From: Amia ocellicauda
Taxonomy: Eukaryota; Chordata; Actinopteri; Amiiformes; Amiidae
Length of the DNA: 64,000 bases
Reading direction: 5' to 3'
NCBI RefSeq assembly: GCF_036373705.1
Contig: NW_027102781.1
Span: 1-64,000, forward strand
Both the position numbers and the translations under genes were made by a program. The notes beneath the pieces were generated by a model, which was not told the origin of the DNA, did not search any database, and saw only the letters and a list, made by a program, of their open reading frames with translations. Positions 1 to 11,444 of this stretch are shown piece after piece. Each line of letters opens with the position of its first letter. The stretch's first letter is position 1.

Positions 1-1360
1 AATATAAAAGTGCGCACACGACCGGGGGTCACGGTGCCATAGCTTGTGTTCACCTAGAAACTCGTCCGGCAGCGGCGGACACAGCGGATTTCAGTGCAGA
101 CGCGTTTCAGCAGCGACACGTTTCCATCACACCCACCGGCACCGCGTCCAGTTTGCATATATAATGTTGCTTGATATGGGATTTTCCGCTGCTGATGTGT
201 GGTTGTGAAGCAAAGATATGTTTGAGTCCAAATCTGCCTGATTTCATGGAGATTTTGAGCTGTTTTTTGACTTGTCTCCAGTTGTTAAAATCTTCCCCAG
301 AACCCGCACCCTGAATTACTCAATCGTCTTCGCCCTCATTTTTCAACACTAATTTTGTGCAGTGCACAGTGGGACAAAGGGAAATGGTACAGACTTTAAT
401 CTAATAAGACACAAAATGCTTGAAAGTTTCTATTATGTTTATCTATATGACTACAATAATCTTTAACAAATTAAAATGTAAGTGGTCTGAAACAGTTTTA
501 ATACAAATATATACATTTATTTAACCAGTTGATTTTTGTACTTTGTGAAATGAATGTACTAAATATAAGCAACGGGGTAAATGACTAATTCACAGATTTA
601 GTCCATGTCTGGACCTTGACTATACCTTGACCAAGAAATGTGGACCCTGACACAACATAATTGACTACCCCTGCTGTAGAACATTGCTACATTATGCATA
701 TTGCACTAAGGTGTCTGTAATATCGTTTTTTCGTGCAATACTTTTTTAATACTGTATTTATAATTCATTTTATGTCACTTGTTTCTTTAAATTATGTTTT
801 TATACTGTTTGTGTGGGGGTTTTGTTTCTAAAATAAAGAAGATCTCAAAGACATAAAGCTATGCAGTCTGTGAGTGTATGAACACAATGACCCTGCGATG
901 CAGGGGGCACCACTTAAAATCTTGCCTAGGGCACCAAATTGGCCCTGTGCGCAGCAACTGACGTTATGCAAACGACATCCAGCTGGATAGTGAGTATGGG
1001 GTGAAAAGAGCAGGAGAGACGGGAGAGAAAGCAGGCAGCAGCGTCATTGTCGCAGAATATTGAACATATGTTCAAAAACACTGCCAAACAGGGTAAGGTT
1101 GTTATATGTACTACCTAATCTAACAGTTGAGATAGATAACGCTAACTACGTGCTAGCAAACAGTCGTCAACTCCACGCAGAAGGTAGCTAATGTTTTTAC
1201 TCGTGTGTGTCTGTGTCTGTCAGGATTACACAAAAACTACAAGACCGATTTTCACAAAACTCAGTGGAGGGGTGTAGCATGGGTCAAGGAAGAACACAGT
1301 AAATTCTGACCATTATCCATCCAGTGGGACTAGCTAGCTACAGTGACCGATTCAGAAGAT
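1..1360. other. No gene recognised; AT-rich intergenic DNA
   Basis: I see no convincing coding frame or RNA gene. A polyadenylation-like aataaa occurs near 832-838, and a stretch around 1215-1300 reads like a dispersed repeat, but I cannot assign either to a family. The window may start inside the 3' flank of a gene lying outside it. Confidence 0.5.
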
Positions 1361-1401
1361 TTTTACCCTGAATATGTGTGATGTGTCGGTGCTCCATTCA
1401 C

Positions 1402-1465
1402 GTGTGTGTGTGTGTGTGTGTGTGTGCATGTGTCTGTGTGTCTGTGTGCGTGCATGCGTGTGTTT
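1402..1465. repeat. (TG)n microsatellite with TGTC/TGCA interruptions
   Basis: A pure (GT) run opens the tract and degenerates into tgtctg and gcatgc variants. Open frames crossing it are low-complexity Cys/Val or His/Thr strings and are not genes. Confidence 0.9.
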
Positions 1466-1783
1466 GGACTGAAAAAGGTGGTACATGATCTTGGTAAGCA
1501 ATTTGACAGCATTGTAGTAAATATTTTCGGTGCATCAAAAAGCGTCCTCGTTAAGATACCAGCAGACAAGCTAATCAGCACAAATTAGTGCATAAAAAGT
1601 AACCAAAATGAAGTATTTAAACCTCATAATTGAATACAAAATGAGGGGAAAAACTGCAAAAAGGTCCACTTTTTGAAAAAAAGAACCCCCCTTCCACTAG
1701 GCTGGCTACGGGCCTGTTGCAGGAGATGAGTGACAGCAGAAACAGCGCACACTTAATAGCGCTCTTCCGGGTCTTTCCGGAGT

Positions 1784-1856
1784 TGCCCGAGTAGCTCAGT
1801 CGGGAGCGCGTCAGACTGAAGGTATGAAGCCCCAGGTCCGATCCCTGGCTCTGGCA
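1784..1856 (+). pseudogene. tRNA-Phe(GAA)-like sequence, degenerate
   Basis: The length is exactly the canonical 73 nt and the order of arms is right: acceptor, D arm with tagctcagtcggga, anticodon loop ctgaagg (anticodon GAA), T arm with stem ccagg/cctgg, and a terminal A. The acceptor, D and anticodon stems each carry one mismatch, and the T loop starts tc instead of tt. It is therefore either a tRNA pseudogene or the head of a tRNA-derived SINE. It lies 27 nt upstream of a strong hairpin. Confidence 0.6.
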
Positions 1857-1883
1857 ATGAGCTACACTGTTTCCACTTCCACA

Positions 1884-1981
1884 CTTTTACTCTGTACAAC
1901 AATCTGACGCAGAGCAACCATGATTTTACAGCGAAGTGAAATCATGGTCACTCTGCTTCAGATTGTTCTGCAAAGTAAAAG
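1884..1981 (+). ncRNA. Candidate microRNA precursor-like hairpin
   Basis: The two 43-nt arms, 1884-1926 and 1939-1981, are inverted complements, separated by a 12-nt loop. By eye 37 of 43 positions are Watson-Crick pairs and one is a G-T wobble; mismatches are spread singly or as one pair, as in natural precursors. Each arm could hold a 22-nt product. I do not recognise a known microRNA seed. A small foldback transposon is the main alternative. Strand is arbitrary because both strands would fold. Confidence 0.4.
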
Positions 1982-3712
1982 CTTTCATTACATGTCGTGT
2001 AAAAAAAGTGCAAAAGTCCAAAAGTGTCTTGACAAGTGTTGAAATTAAAGCTAGACCCACGCTAACGCGATTCTTTAAATCCCAGACGATATTTAAAATG
2101 GTGGGCTGCTCACATTTAATGACAGGCAGGATTTCACGGAATTTAGGTCTTTTGCATCATGATGCCCCAAAACAACTATTGTTATTTGAGGTATTTGAAT
2201 CAATACTTATGAAAATCAAAATCAAAAACTCAAAATAATGTAACTTGTTTTCGTGGATGTGCTCGACTCTCATTGGCTGCTGCCGGTCTCGGACCCGAGT
2301 CGCATCTTTAATATGAATTGTGTTGAATCTACTCGCCTGCCTGGCGAGCTGCAGGTTTGAGCAGAGGGCAGCGGCTCATCGGTTAGGCCCCGACCTGCTG
2401 CTTTCTGTTCAACCGGACACTTAATGACTCCATTGAATGAACAACCGGCTTAGATTGTACTTTTCAAATTGTGTAAAAAAGAGTTGGTTCTTTAATATGT
2501 TATTCATACAATTCTATGCTTAACTTAAACCCTCTACAGTTAAAAATAATGAAAATGCTCTGATTAAGGTTCAATTAAGCAATCGAGAGCTCTGTTGGAA
2601 CAGATACCACAGGCAGTGCCCATCTTGCCCATCTTGCCAAAGACTATCAACATCAATATTATTAGCATTAGTAATGTAACTATTCTCAATTTCCCAGCTG
2701 AGCTCACAGACACTTTCACTGACCCCCCCCTCCTTCCTGGGGGGTGAATCCCTTCCTAATTGATAGGGTATTTCTGTTAGTGAAAGGACTATTTCCATAC
2801 AATTTCATGACTTTAGACTTTAAACTATATCTCATTCAATGATTTATTTATTTTACATTAAGTTATACCTTCAGTAGCTTCCTTATTTTCCCTCATATTC
2901 CATTCAACCACCATCACAACTCTCATGCTGAAAGTGGCAGCACATGTCTTTCACACATATCAAACTCCCTTTTTCCAGCTTCCCAAGCCTTATTAACTCT
3001 TAAACCCCTCGTCAACTTCCTCAAACCTTCCTCAACATCGCTCAGACCCACTAAATTGCTCTGTATCCTAACAGCTGTTCTTTCTCCTTTTCCTAATTTC
3101 TTACAAGAAAATTCAAGTTATATTTATTGACATGTATTATTACTATTTATACACACATTTCACTCCATTATTTTAACTAAAATATTTACTTAACAAAATA
3201 TCTTTTAGAAAATAAGCCTTTTAATTGATTTCAATAATGATTCCCAGGTACCTCAGGAAAACAAAGTTTCAAAAAATGTGTCCAGTCAATGATTTCCCCA
3301 ATGAAGAGTTTGCGTGAGCACTAAGACTGTCCACCTGCGCGGCTCATATGTCCTTATTGTGTCAACTTCCTCCTATTGAAGTCCAATCTACACCGGTACA
3401 TGTTCAGAAGAACTGTTCCCGAAACCAGATTGAACTGATCAATAGTTAATTTCTTACCTACACACTGTATTTAGGGATCTTATATCTGGGAATTTCAAAA
3501 ACTCTTCATTGTGGAACTCACAGCTACCAAATGACCCTTTAATTTCCTGGAGTATCTGGTTATCTATTGAAGACTCTGTATAGGAAGTTGAAGAAAGTGT
3601 TTTGTGATAATTATATAATGTTTTATATTAATACTAGCATTAGAAGTAGTTTTGTATACAGACTGAGCAGATTCGATTTAGCAGGACAAGTAAAGGGTCA
3701 ACAAGGTTGATT
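1982..3712. other. No gene recognised
   Basis: Short frames here lack codon bias, splice context or any family signature. The region is AT-rich with a C-run near 2725-2733. Nothing else is supported. Confidence 0.5.
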
Positions 3713-4149
3713 TGTTAGAAACTCCTGTCAGAAATGAAAGATCACCCAGTGCCGAAATAGCCTACAGATGTCTGCTGAGAATTTGTTTATGACTTAATCA
3801 TTTCTCCAGATAGGCAGGAATTGTTTCTGTTAACGAGCGATTGACACTAGGTAAATGACGACCGTGGGATCGCATCTTCCTAGTGCACATCAAAGACGGA
3901 CATCTGCTTTGGATCCATCACCTCTTCACGGGAGGACAGATCATAAAACGGACCCGGACCTGTATCTTCTGATTGGATGAACGGCCATAAGATGTTACGT
4001 CATTTTCCTATAAAGCTGCACTCATGTTGGTAAACATTAAGTTCTCACTGAAGGAATTATGCCTGACGTGGGGCTTCCGAGCGGCTTGATTAAAGTTCTA
4101 TTTGCTTTATCTCCACGATTTCTCCACTTATTTCCGAGACGGTTCTACA
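3713..4149 (+). mobile_element. Candidate solo LTR of a retrovirus-like element (fossil)
   Basis: The segment begins tgttagaa and ends ttctaca, giving TG...CA ends with short inverted complementarity. It contains a TATA-like cctataaag near 4009 and an attaaag poly(A)-like signal near 4091, in the order expected for U3-R-U5. No internal coding region adjoins it, so a solo LTR is the simplest reading. I could not find a matching target duplication, and the family is not identified. Confidence 0.4.
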
Positions 4150-5128
4150 TCTATGTATTCATATCTTCACCATATTTTACTGTTTCCTCAGATTCCCATT
4201 TCAGAAATTAGCTCAAATTCAATTTTCAACATTTTATTTTGTAGTTCTGGTTTGTAAAATAGTATTTTATTTTTATTTTCTCCTTTAAATGGTTCAATGT
4301 TAATTTAGCTCACTTATTCAATGCTTGTCATTTTATATTTCTATAGTATCCTTCAAATTCGTACCCTTTGACTATTTCACTCATCTTAAATCCAAGGTCT
4401 AATTTTAACATTTATTTCAGGTATTTTATGCTGGCCCCAAACATTTTCTGAAAATAAGACTATAATATATAACTATTCTGTTTACATTCTCCTGCCTGGA
4501 TTTTACATCAGGCTGTCAGGGCTGCACCAGAGTGCTGCTCCTGTGGATTTCAGCCTTTCATTTCCCTTTAATTTGACTTTATAGAATTTGTCCATAATAT
4601 GATTTTTAACAAACAAATCCTTGTCCTTCTGGGTCTTAGACGACACCATTACTATTTATTTACTTTATTATTACTTTATTTTTATTATTTAGTGTATATT
4701 GTGTATTACTTTAACATTATTCTCATAATAGAATATATAATTTATTTATAATTTGTGATGCCTTATGCACTCTATATGCACTCTATATACAGTTAAATGT
4801 TTAGATCCAGCCTGGAGCTGAACCTCTGGAGCCACTGGGGAGCTGTTCAGTTGACGGGAGCTCTCTGACTCTATTTTAAATCTATATGTGTTTGTTTGTG
4901 GGATTATGTGTATTTGATTACATGTTTTCATTGTTTAAACTTGGTTTTATACAAGTCCTTGCCCATAGTAACAGTTTCTTTGCTTTAATTTATGAATTTA
5001 TGGTTAGACTTAAACATACTGCTATTAATCAGTCTGTGTAACAGGGCCAAGTGAGTGATTGATTGATTGGATTTTGCTGATCCTATTAGCTATATTCCAA
5101 TCAATTGATCTAAAACAGCAATTAACCC
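4150..5128. other. No gene recognised
   Basis: AT-rich DNA with poly-T and taaa tracts. No frame or RNA gene is supported. Confidence 0.5.
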
Positions 5129-5460
5129 GTTTTTTTTTTGTTTTTTTTTGGCTTGTTGTGAATTTTGGCTTTACATTGAAGAGTTTGTATTGTGTTTTTT
5201 TTTTAGTTGAAATTGCTGTTGGAAGATCGTATTTTTTTTTCGCCACACTGCTCGGCCGCACCACTCGCACTGACTGAATGTTGTGTTGAGGTGTGTGTGC
5301 TGCACCAAACGGGAGCACCGGGACAATGTCATCATACGCAGCACATAAACACAACATTCATACTTTTATTCTGTCTTTTTTTTTTTTTGGATTGTTGTGA
5401 ATTTTGGCTTTACATTGAAGAGTTTGTATTGTGTTCTTTTTTAGTTGAAATTGCTGTTGT
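5129..5460 (+). repeat. Pair of ~85-bp direct repeats with poly-T
   Basis: A segment with poly-T, ttggctttacattgaagag and a gttgaaattgctgttg end occurs at about 5141-5221 and again at about 5376-5459. The spacer holds a GC-richer piece with ctcggccgcac. It may be part of a mobile element terminus; the family is not recognised. Confidence 0.65.
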
Positions 5461-6639
5461 AATTGTGGTAACTTATATTGGTGTGTTTATTGTATGGTTT
5501 ATCTGATGTTTATATTGTGGTTTCTTTTCACTTACATTGGTGTTTATTGTATGTTTTTTTTTAGTATTTCTTTAATGAAGGTCAATTGCGGTTTTATTAT
5601 AATAATTGGTCGTATGTATTTGAGGGAGAAATTAACTTAACTGTTTAATGGATATTGACTTTTTATGGATTGTTTAGTGATACTGTGATTGTTATTCTAT
5701 TTGCCTAAATTGCACATTGTGTACCCAGCGTATTAAATTGGTTATTAAAAAGACTTGGTTATATACTTCCTCTTGGCTTTTCACTCTCCCTTTACATCAC
5801 TAATTTTAGCTTCCAGGGTTATTCGACCGGACCGTCCGGTAAACCAAAGGTGGTGGCAGCTACACGCTCCTCTGTCAAATCCAGTTAGGACACGACCTTA
5901 CTAGGACAGGTTTCGTTACAGTACATATTGATGATCCTGTACTGTTATCCTTACCAACAAAGGCAGATGTGACAAATGAATGCATAACAATAATATTAGT
6001 AAATTGGGTTTGATGTATAAGGTGTTGTAGATTATGCAATAGATCTCAACGTCATTTACTGATAGACATCACTCTTTATCACTTTCACTTTTGAAGGAAC
6101 TGCTTTGTATTCTGTGTATTGTTTTATTGTAGTGCTGCTTCCTTTCTTGGCCAGGTTTTACTTGCAAAAGTGATTTTATTCTCAATGTAAGCTCAAAGTC
6201 AAATAGTTTAAATAAGAAAACAATGTATTGAAATGAGAACATCATGAACCTGTGTAATTATGCTGAAGGACAAGCACTGAAAGCAGAGAGAATTTTGTGT
6301 TTGGCATTGAATAGCCTTAAAGAAAACTATGCCGTTTTTGGAAACTTTCATATTTAAGTTGAATGTAGGTAAAAACATTCCAGTCACTCTGAAGAGAGAA
6401 TACAGTTTACTGTGCGAATAAGTAGCCCCTGAATTGAAGATAAAAATCAAAAGTGCTGTTCGTAATTAGTTTACACTTTTACATCAGATGTCTTGTTTTT
6501 GCTTTCCAAATTGAGGAGTTGTGGCATATAATGTAAATGAAGTTACTTCACTAGTAGTGTGATTTCTACGTTGTGTATGTGTGTTTGTATATATGAACTC
6601 ATACATTTTTTAAAGATTGTATTTGGAAAACAAATTCAG
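5461..6639. other. No gene recognised
   Basis: AT-rich intergenic sequence. A short island at 5826-5930 includes gtggtggcagc, which could be the primer-site end of an old retroelement, but nothing else supports that. Confidence 0.4.
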
Positions 6640-6845
6640 GTATAGCACGTGTCCCCCTTTTGAATGGGTTCTATATATAACATTTTAAAACGAATGATTC
6701 TGTATAGAACGCTATGTTTGGGGGTTCTTCATGTAACCCCTTTGAAGGGGTTCTACATAGAGCCATAAAGGGATCCACCAGAGCGATTACTCGAGGAACC
6801 CTTTATGGTTCTGTGCAGAACAATTTCTTCTAAGAGTGTGGAGTG
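6640..6845. mobile_element. MITE-like non-autonomous DNA element
   Basis: The segment is built of recurring ggttct / agaacc blocks in both orientations (for example gggttcttcatgtaacccc, aaggggttctac and aaccctttatggttctg). This self-complementary layout is typical of small fish DNA elements. I cannot fix exact ends or a target duplication. Confidence 0.35.
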
Positions 6846-7514
6846 TCGCCACACAATTTCTCTCAGAGGGCTTTTGACCAATGGCAATCCAATCCTGAAT
6901 GACGTCACCACTATCCTGTTGTACTTTATGGGAGAGATGTATTAAGTAGTTTATAATGAGAAGAATAACAATAATCACCTGTTTTTCATAGTTGCCTATA
7001 GGTTTTGTAGTTTTGTATCCATTGTCTCCTTCATATTAGGAAAGGAAGTTGATCCATAGCCTACTCAGAGACAACTGAGAGTTGGTCTCTGAGCAGCAGC
7101 ACAAAGGGGTCGAGTCTCTCAATGTCCGTGTGTTGGAGATATTCCACCATATTGGTCCCAGCCTTTAAAACAATGTTAATGAAAGGTACTCACAGTCATT
7201 TTAAATATTACATCCTGTAGTGTTTCCTTTCAAAATATGATCTTATTATGACTTGAACTAAATAAATCCTTTGACCCACTAATACCAAATTACAGTTAGG
7301 GGGGCCACAGGTGTGATTTGAAAAAACGATCTTCCATGTCTTTCTGTTGTGTTTTGACCTGGGGATCTGTAATTGTCCAAGTGGCTACTGCACATGTACT
7401 TATTTTATATTAAATGTGTTATTTAATTAGGCTTGGTTCTGGTGAGCATGTACAAGACGTCAGCTTTTTAAATAACTGTGTGTATTGGATCATACACATT
7501 TTAGAAATACTCTC
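6846..7514. other. No gene recognised
   Basis: No convincing frame. The segment directly abuts the virus-like open frames on its right. Confidence 0.4.
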
Positions 7515-8135
7515 TCAAACTTCCCGCATTGGTACCTCACCAGGGAGGTAGAAAACAGCAATAGCATTGAAAAAGTGTGATTGTAGTTCTGCTCTTCTGC
7601 AATATATTTCTACAAGATCAAGAACGGGCTCTGAAAACACTGAGGGTACAGGACGAGGACAGCGAAGCAATGAGCAACACTTGATACAGGATAAGAGCAA
7701 CGGATACTTAGAATTTATAGGTGTAGGCCCCGTAGTAAAATATTCCCATCCGTTTTCATGGTACAATACTTTGATAATGACCCCCAATAGTCTTTCAAAT
7801 GCCAGAATATCTGATAAACATTTTTTTTTCTGAATTGAAAACCCTAGCTGGCTATGCATTCGTTTGGCACCATCTAACATTTCGGAATCTGTGCATTCTT
7901 TACCCTTCCACAGGCGGTACACACTGGCAGCAAAACATAAATTGTTACCTTGGTTTATGTCTATTATTTTACTAAATAAAATACCTTTTAAGCGCCTCCG
8001 CGCACCACCACCACCTTGCATATTTCTAATCACAGTGACCGTTATTCGCAAACTCCCATGTGTTAGAATTTCGGTGTGACTTTGTAGTAAATTAGCTATG
8101 CTCTCTAAGAAATCTGCAGCGTCCAGCTCCCCCAC
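7515..8135 (-). other. Open frame, possible N-terminal region of a Polinton-like PolB (fossil part)
   Basis: The 206-residue frame has an NNLCFAASV motif near residue 65, followed by a DILAFERLLGVIIKVLY segment. This order (Asn-Leu-Cys, then FE/FQ plus a hydrophobic strand) resembles the domain at the start of protein-primed B-family polymerases of Polintons and adintoviruses. Catalytic polymerase motifs are not present in the frame. It starts 15 bases after the end of the upstream frame, as in a compact viral gene block. Confidence 0.35.
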
Positions 8136-8150
8136 ATTTCGCCTCCTCGA

Positions 8151-8729
8151 TTAGAAAGGATTATTTAATGACCCCGAGCTCGGTCTCAGCTGTACAAAAT
8201 CATTAGGACCCACATTGTGTGATATTTCATTTAGCAATCCTTGCACAGCTCCATGCACAATACGGACAGCATTCATATAAGATTGTACCAGATCCAGGTT
8301 CACAAACCTGAATTCTTCATAAAACTCCATATCCCGAAACCTATTAATTTCTCGGTCATAGCGACGAATAATCTCCAAAAACCCCCGAGGAGGGTCCCCG
8401 CCAACGCCACCCTCAGCCATTTGTTCATCATTTTCATTATTCATCTCTAACATTGCAGCATCACCACCCCCAATCTGATTATCATTGTTATTAGCTACCG
8501 ATGCTAGTTCCTTAGATACATCCTGATCTATATATTCCTGAATTTCCAAGTTTACCGGATGGCCTCCCGTCTGGAGAGTGTGCAACAGTGTCTGTGACCG
8601 TGCTAATTGTGACACATTTGTTCTAAATTTAAGCCTACGCAGCATTCTTTTCGCAGCATTAATTTTATTTCTCATTACCCCCCTAATTACACAAGCAGAC
8701 TGACAGTTTTTGTGCTTCTCCTTTTTCAT
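8151..8729 (-). other. Open frame of unknown function in the virus-like block
   Basis: The 192-residue product is basic at the N-terminus (KKEKHKN, RRLKFR) and acidic/Asn-rich in the middle (NNNDNQIGGGD, NNENDEQ). Its C-terminal half is probably helical (GFLEIIRRYDREINRFRDMEFYEE is the visible core). There is no signal peptide or membrane segment. I do not recognise the family. Confidence 0.4.
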
Positions 8730-8816
8730 TGTTTGTCAATTGTTGTTTTCAGAATTGGTTGTTTTTTGTAACAACCCTTCTCGATCGTGCAGAGACTGAT
8801 TGATTCACAGTGTTAA

Positions 8817-9287
8817 TTACAGATTCATCAAACTCTCATCAGAAACGGGGCAATTCCCTATTTGTTTTAACAAATTTGTCAAAACATGTATTTTGCACTG
8901 AGCGGTGTTTAACGCCTCCACAAGCTGACTTGCTTGCTTGCTAAACACCAGGGCCCTACAATCACCAGGGGTCTGTATGTCAACACAGGGTGATTGATCA
9001 CATTTCATCTCAGTATCCCCACTAGTGGTGGCTTTAACCGTGCTTTTACCCCGTTTACCTCTTTTTACAGTAGCGGAGCTCGGTCGGTTCACTTTCACAC
9101 ATTGCACCCCCACATCGGTGGTGTCGTGTGCCACCCGGTTTGTCTTACTCAGGGCTTTTCTGGGCGCTGTGTTTCCCCTTTGTGTGACTGGTGGCTGTCT
9201 CCCCCGCTGTAGAACGGACCTCCCTTTATCAGCACGATCGGATCTCTTCAGCTGTTTTCCACTTGACACGCCTCTCAAGCAGGGCAA
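8817..9287 (-). other. Open frame of unknown function in the virus-like block
   Basis: The 156-residue product is Arg/Lys-rich over its first 95 residues (RSDRADKGRS, VKRGKRGKS) and ends in a probable helix (QASQLVEALNTAQCKIHVLTNL). A basic DNA-binding or disordered protein is possible. It is the first leftward frame from the central control region. No homologue recognised. Confidence 0.35.
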
Positions 9288-9383
9288 TGCAGGCTGTGCC
9301 GCATTTTTAGCTATAATAAAACAAACATGTCAATTACACTTTATACAGTGACTTTTCACTACATTTCGAACAAATACAAAATA

Positions 9384-9415
9384 TAATAATATTATTATTA
9401 TTATTATTATTAATA
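9384..9415. repeat. (ATT)n microsatellite
   Basis: About eight att units in the spacer between the divergent frames. Confidence 0.9.
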
Positions 9416-10060
9416 ACATTGGTAAAAACGGTGAATGTTACACACCTCCATTCAAAGTTTGCTCTGTGACTTGGGGTGGGTGGGGGAGTGCTTAGTTATG
9501 TGGGTTAAACAACTGTCAATTCAAAAAACAAACATTGGTCCCATAAATGTACACAATATAATGTTTTAGAAGATGTAATTAATTTATAATATATAACAAC
9601 TTGTTCTATGGCATACCATGGAATCTGAATAAAACTGGCCATTAAACGGACCCCATCATCATCAAATGGACCCCAGTCAGATGCCATTATGAAGAGTGTG
9701 TCCCTTCATATATTATATTGGATGTGTAAAATTAACTGCTTGGAGCGGCTTATTTATGGGGGGGCAAAATGGTATTTCATAATTTTTCTAAGAATCACAC
9801 AAAATTGTATTCCACATAACATACCAGGAAACCGCCAAAAATGTTGTTCTCATTACAGAATTCAGTTGGGGCGGAATGTTGGGGTGTCTATTTCACTCCG
9901 ATAAAGTTGATCTCCAACAGACATCTGTATCTATGCATGCTATGGTCATGGTCTCACGTTCAAAACAACGTGTACACACTGGGTGAGGTGACCATTTGGA
10001 GAGATAAATTGTTATCACATATTTGTTATGGACACGAGCCTAATGGGTACAAATGACTGT

Positions 10061-10220
10061 ACCCACGTGGCACCCATACACGCACCCAACTCCGTCCACA
10101 CTCCTCCTCCTCTGTATAGCCACTGCCCCCCATTTACCCACGTGTCCCCACACACGCCCCCAACCCCGCCCACACCCCGCCTCCTCTGTAGAGCCGCCGG
10201 CCACCATTTACAGTATAAAG
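10061..10220 (+). promoter_or_regulatory. Duplicated enhancer-like repeat plus TATA box (fossil control region)
   Basis: Two direct repeats (10061-10135 and 10136-10211) each begin acccacgtg, an E-box, continue through GC-box-like ccgcccac or cgtccacac, and end ccatttac. A TATA-like agtataaag follows at about 10212-10220, and the first rightward ATG lies about 86 bases further on. A tandem ~75-bp repeat in front of a TATA box is a layout known from small DNA virus early promoters. Confidence 0.5.
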
Positions 10221-10305
10221 AGCATGCTGGTAAACACAGAAAACATGTCACCCGTTCGGGACAGAACAGGTCTGCGGTAACTGGTGGAAACCCCCATAGC
10301 GCACT

Positions 10306-11349
10306 ATGGCTACACCAGCTAAGAAGACACCCCCTAGCGACCACGCTGCTGATGAAGATGCGGGGGCACCTAACACAAAATTAAGATGGTCGGAAGACAG
10401 GGACCCAAAAGAGGTAACACTTTATTTTACTTTAAAAACGTGTTTAGAATATTATTATTAATTTTAAACGTATGCCGGTGTTTACATGCTGTTAGGCCGT
10501 ATGTGTGTATATATGAATTTCAATGCAAAGTGAATTTAAATGCATGTTTTCTTCTTTGTATGTTTATCAAAAGAATAGTGTCAGCGCTCCTCCTCTGAGC
10601 CCCAGGGATGCTCTCCCAATGTCTGATGAAGACGAAGGTGTCAACACTGGTGATGAGTCTGAAGATGATGACAAGGACCATGAACATGGCAGGGAGGATA
10701 AAACCTCAGACACTGATGATGGAGTTGGACCATCAATGGAAAGAGAGGTAAATATAGAGGTCCTACAACTGTGTTTAGTTGTGTACTTCTTTACTGACCG
10801 ACACACATTACAGTTTTAAGTGTTATTTTCTTTTCTCTTCATTAGAATAGTGGAGTACCAGACACCAGTGATATTGATTCCTCTGTCAACTCTTTAAGAC
10901 CCCGAACAAGATTGAACATTGCATGCTTCTGTTCTTGCCTTGCTAGAACCCACAAGAGTTTTGATTCAGACAGGGAAGTTCCGAGATATAATTGTAAAAA
11001 CTATGATGATCATGTAACACTAGTGATGACACACACCATAAAGGGCATTATTGCGCTAGTGTTACAACATTGTATTGGCCGTGAATTAGTTGATAAGTGT
11101 GAGGCCTGTCTGATAGGTGACCCCAGCCAAGCACAGCATCTCTGTCTAACTTTAGATCACGAGCAAGGGAGTGTCTGGAGTAGTGTCGCTCTTATATGTA
11201 ACAAAATAAGTGTCACCCGCTTTCTAAATGTTGTGTTATGTGTTGCACGTGCCCTATGTGGGCTATGCATCACCAGACAGACTGAGAAACAAGTGAAATC
11301 TCTTTTGCATAGCTTAGAAACATGCACAAAGGAATTAATGTTTAGTTCC
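10306..11349 (+). other. Rightward open stretches of the virus-like block, probably spliced
   Basis: Open stretches lie at about 10306-10413, 10574-10747 and from 10846 onward, separated by short gaps with GT and AG ends, as spliced early genes of small DNA viruses have. The second stretch is very acidic (DEDEGVNTGDESEDDD). The third has a Cys-rich segment CEACLIGDPSQAQHLC that may bind zinc. The second and third stretches both begin with aatagtg. The function is not recognised, and the 3' side runs into a hAT terminus. Confidence 0.35.
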
Positions 11350-11444
11350 CCCCCCCGCTGTACCGAACCCATAACGAACCGAGACTTCAAAACCGAGGTA
11401 CGTACCGAACTGTCAGTTTTGTGTACCGTAACGTTACACCCCTA
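11350..11444 (-). mobile_element. hAT-type transposon terminus fragment
   Basis: Read on the minus strand it starts tagggg-tgtaacg and continues with cggtacacaaaactgac and the ggttcggtac repeats common to a widespread vertebrate hAT group. Only one end is present. The last ~30 codons of the rightward open frame are translated from this fragment and are not native to it. Confidence 0.5.

Larger units (their letters stand above)
7515..11349. other. Fossil of a DNA virus or Polinton/adintovirus-like element, incomplete
   Basis: Three consecutive open frames run leftward (9287 to 7515) and a set of open stretches runs rightward (from about 10306), divergent from a central control region. Host genes of fish are rarely packed this way, while small and mid-sized DNA viruses and Polinton-like elements are. 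The leftmost frame resembles the region that precedes the polymerase in Polinton-type B DNA polymerases. No polymerase core, integrase, protease or capsid frame is visible, so the copy looks partial. Family assignment is an inference from one weak similarity plus layout. The right end is cut by an unrelated hAT fragment. Confidence 0.35.

Noticed and set aside
1200-1330. Phrase around caggattacacaaaaactac as a known dispersed repeat
   Set aside because: It feels familiar from other vertebrate genomes but I cannot name the family or see its ends, so it is not listed as an element.
2571-2798. 75-codon minus-strand frame
   Set aside because: Isolated, no recognisable domain, no splice or promoter context; likely chance.
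5129-5930. Possible LTR of a Gypsy-like retroelement ending before gtggtggcagc near 5851
   Set aside because: Only a primer-site-like phrase supports it; no clear start, TATA/poly(A) pair or partner LTR was found.
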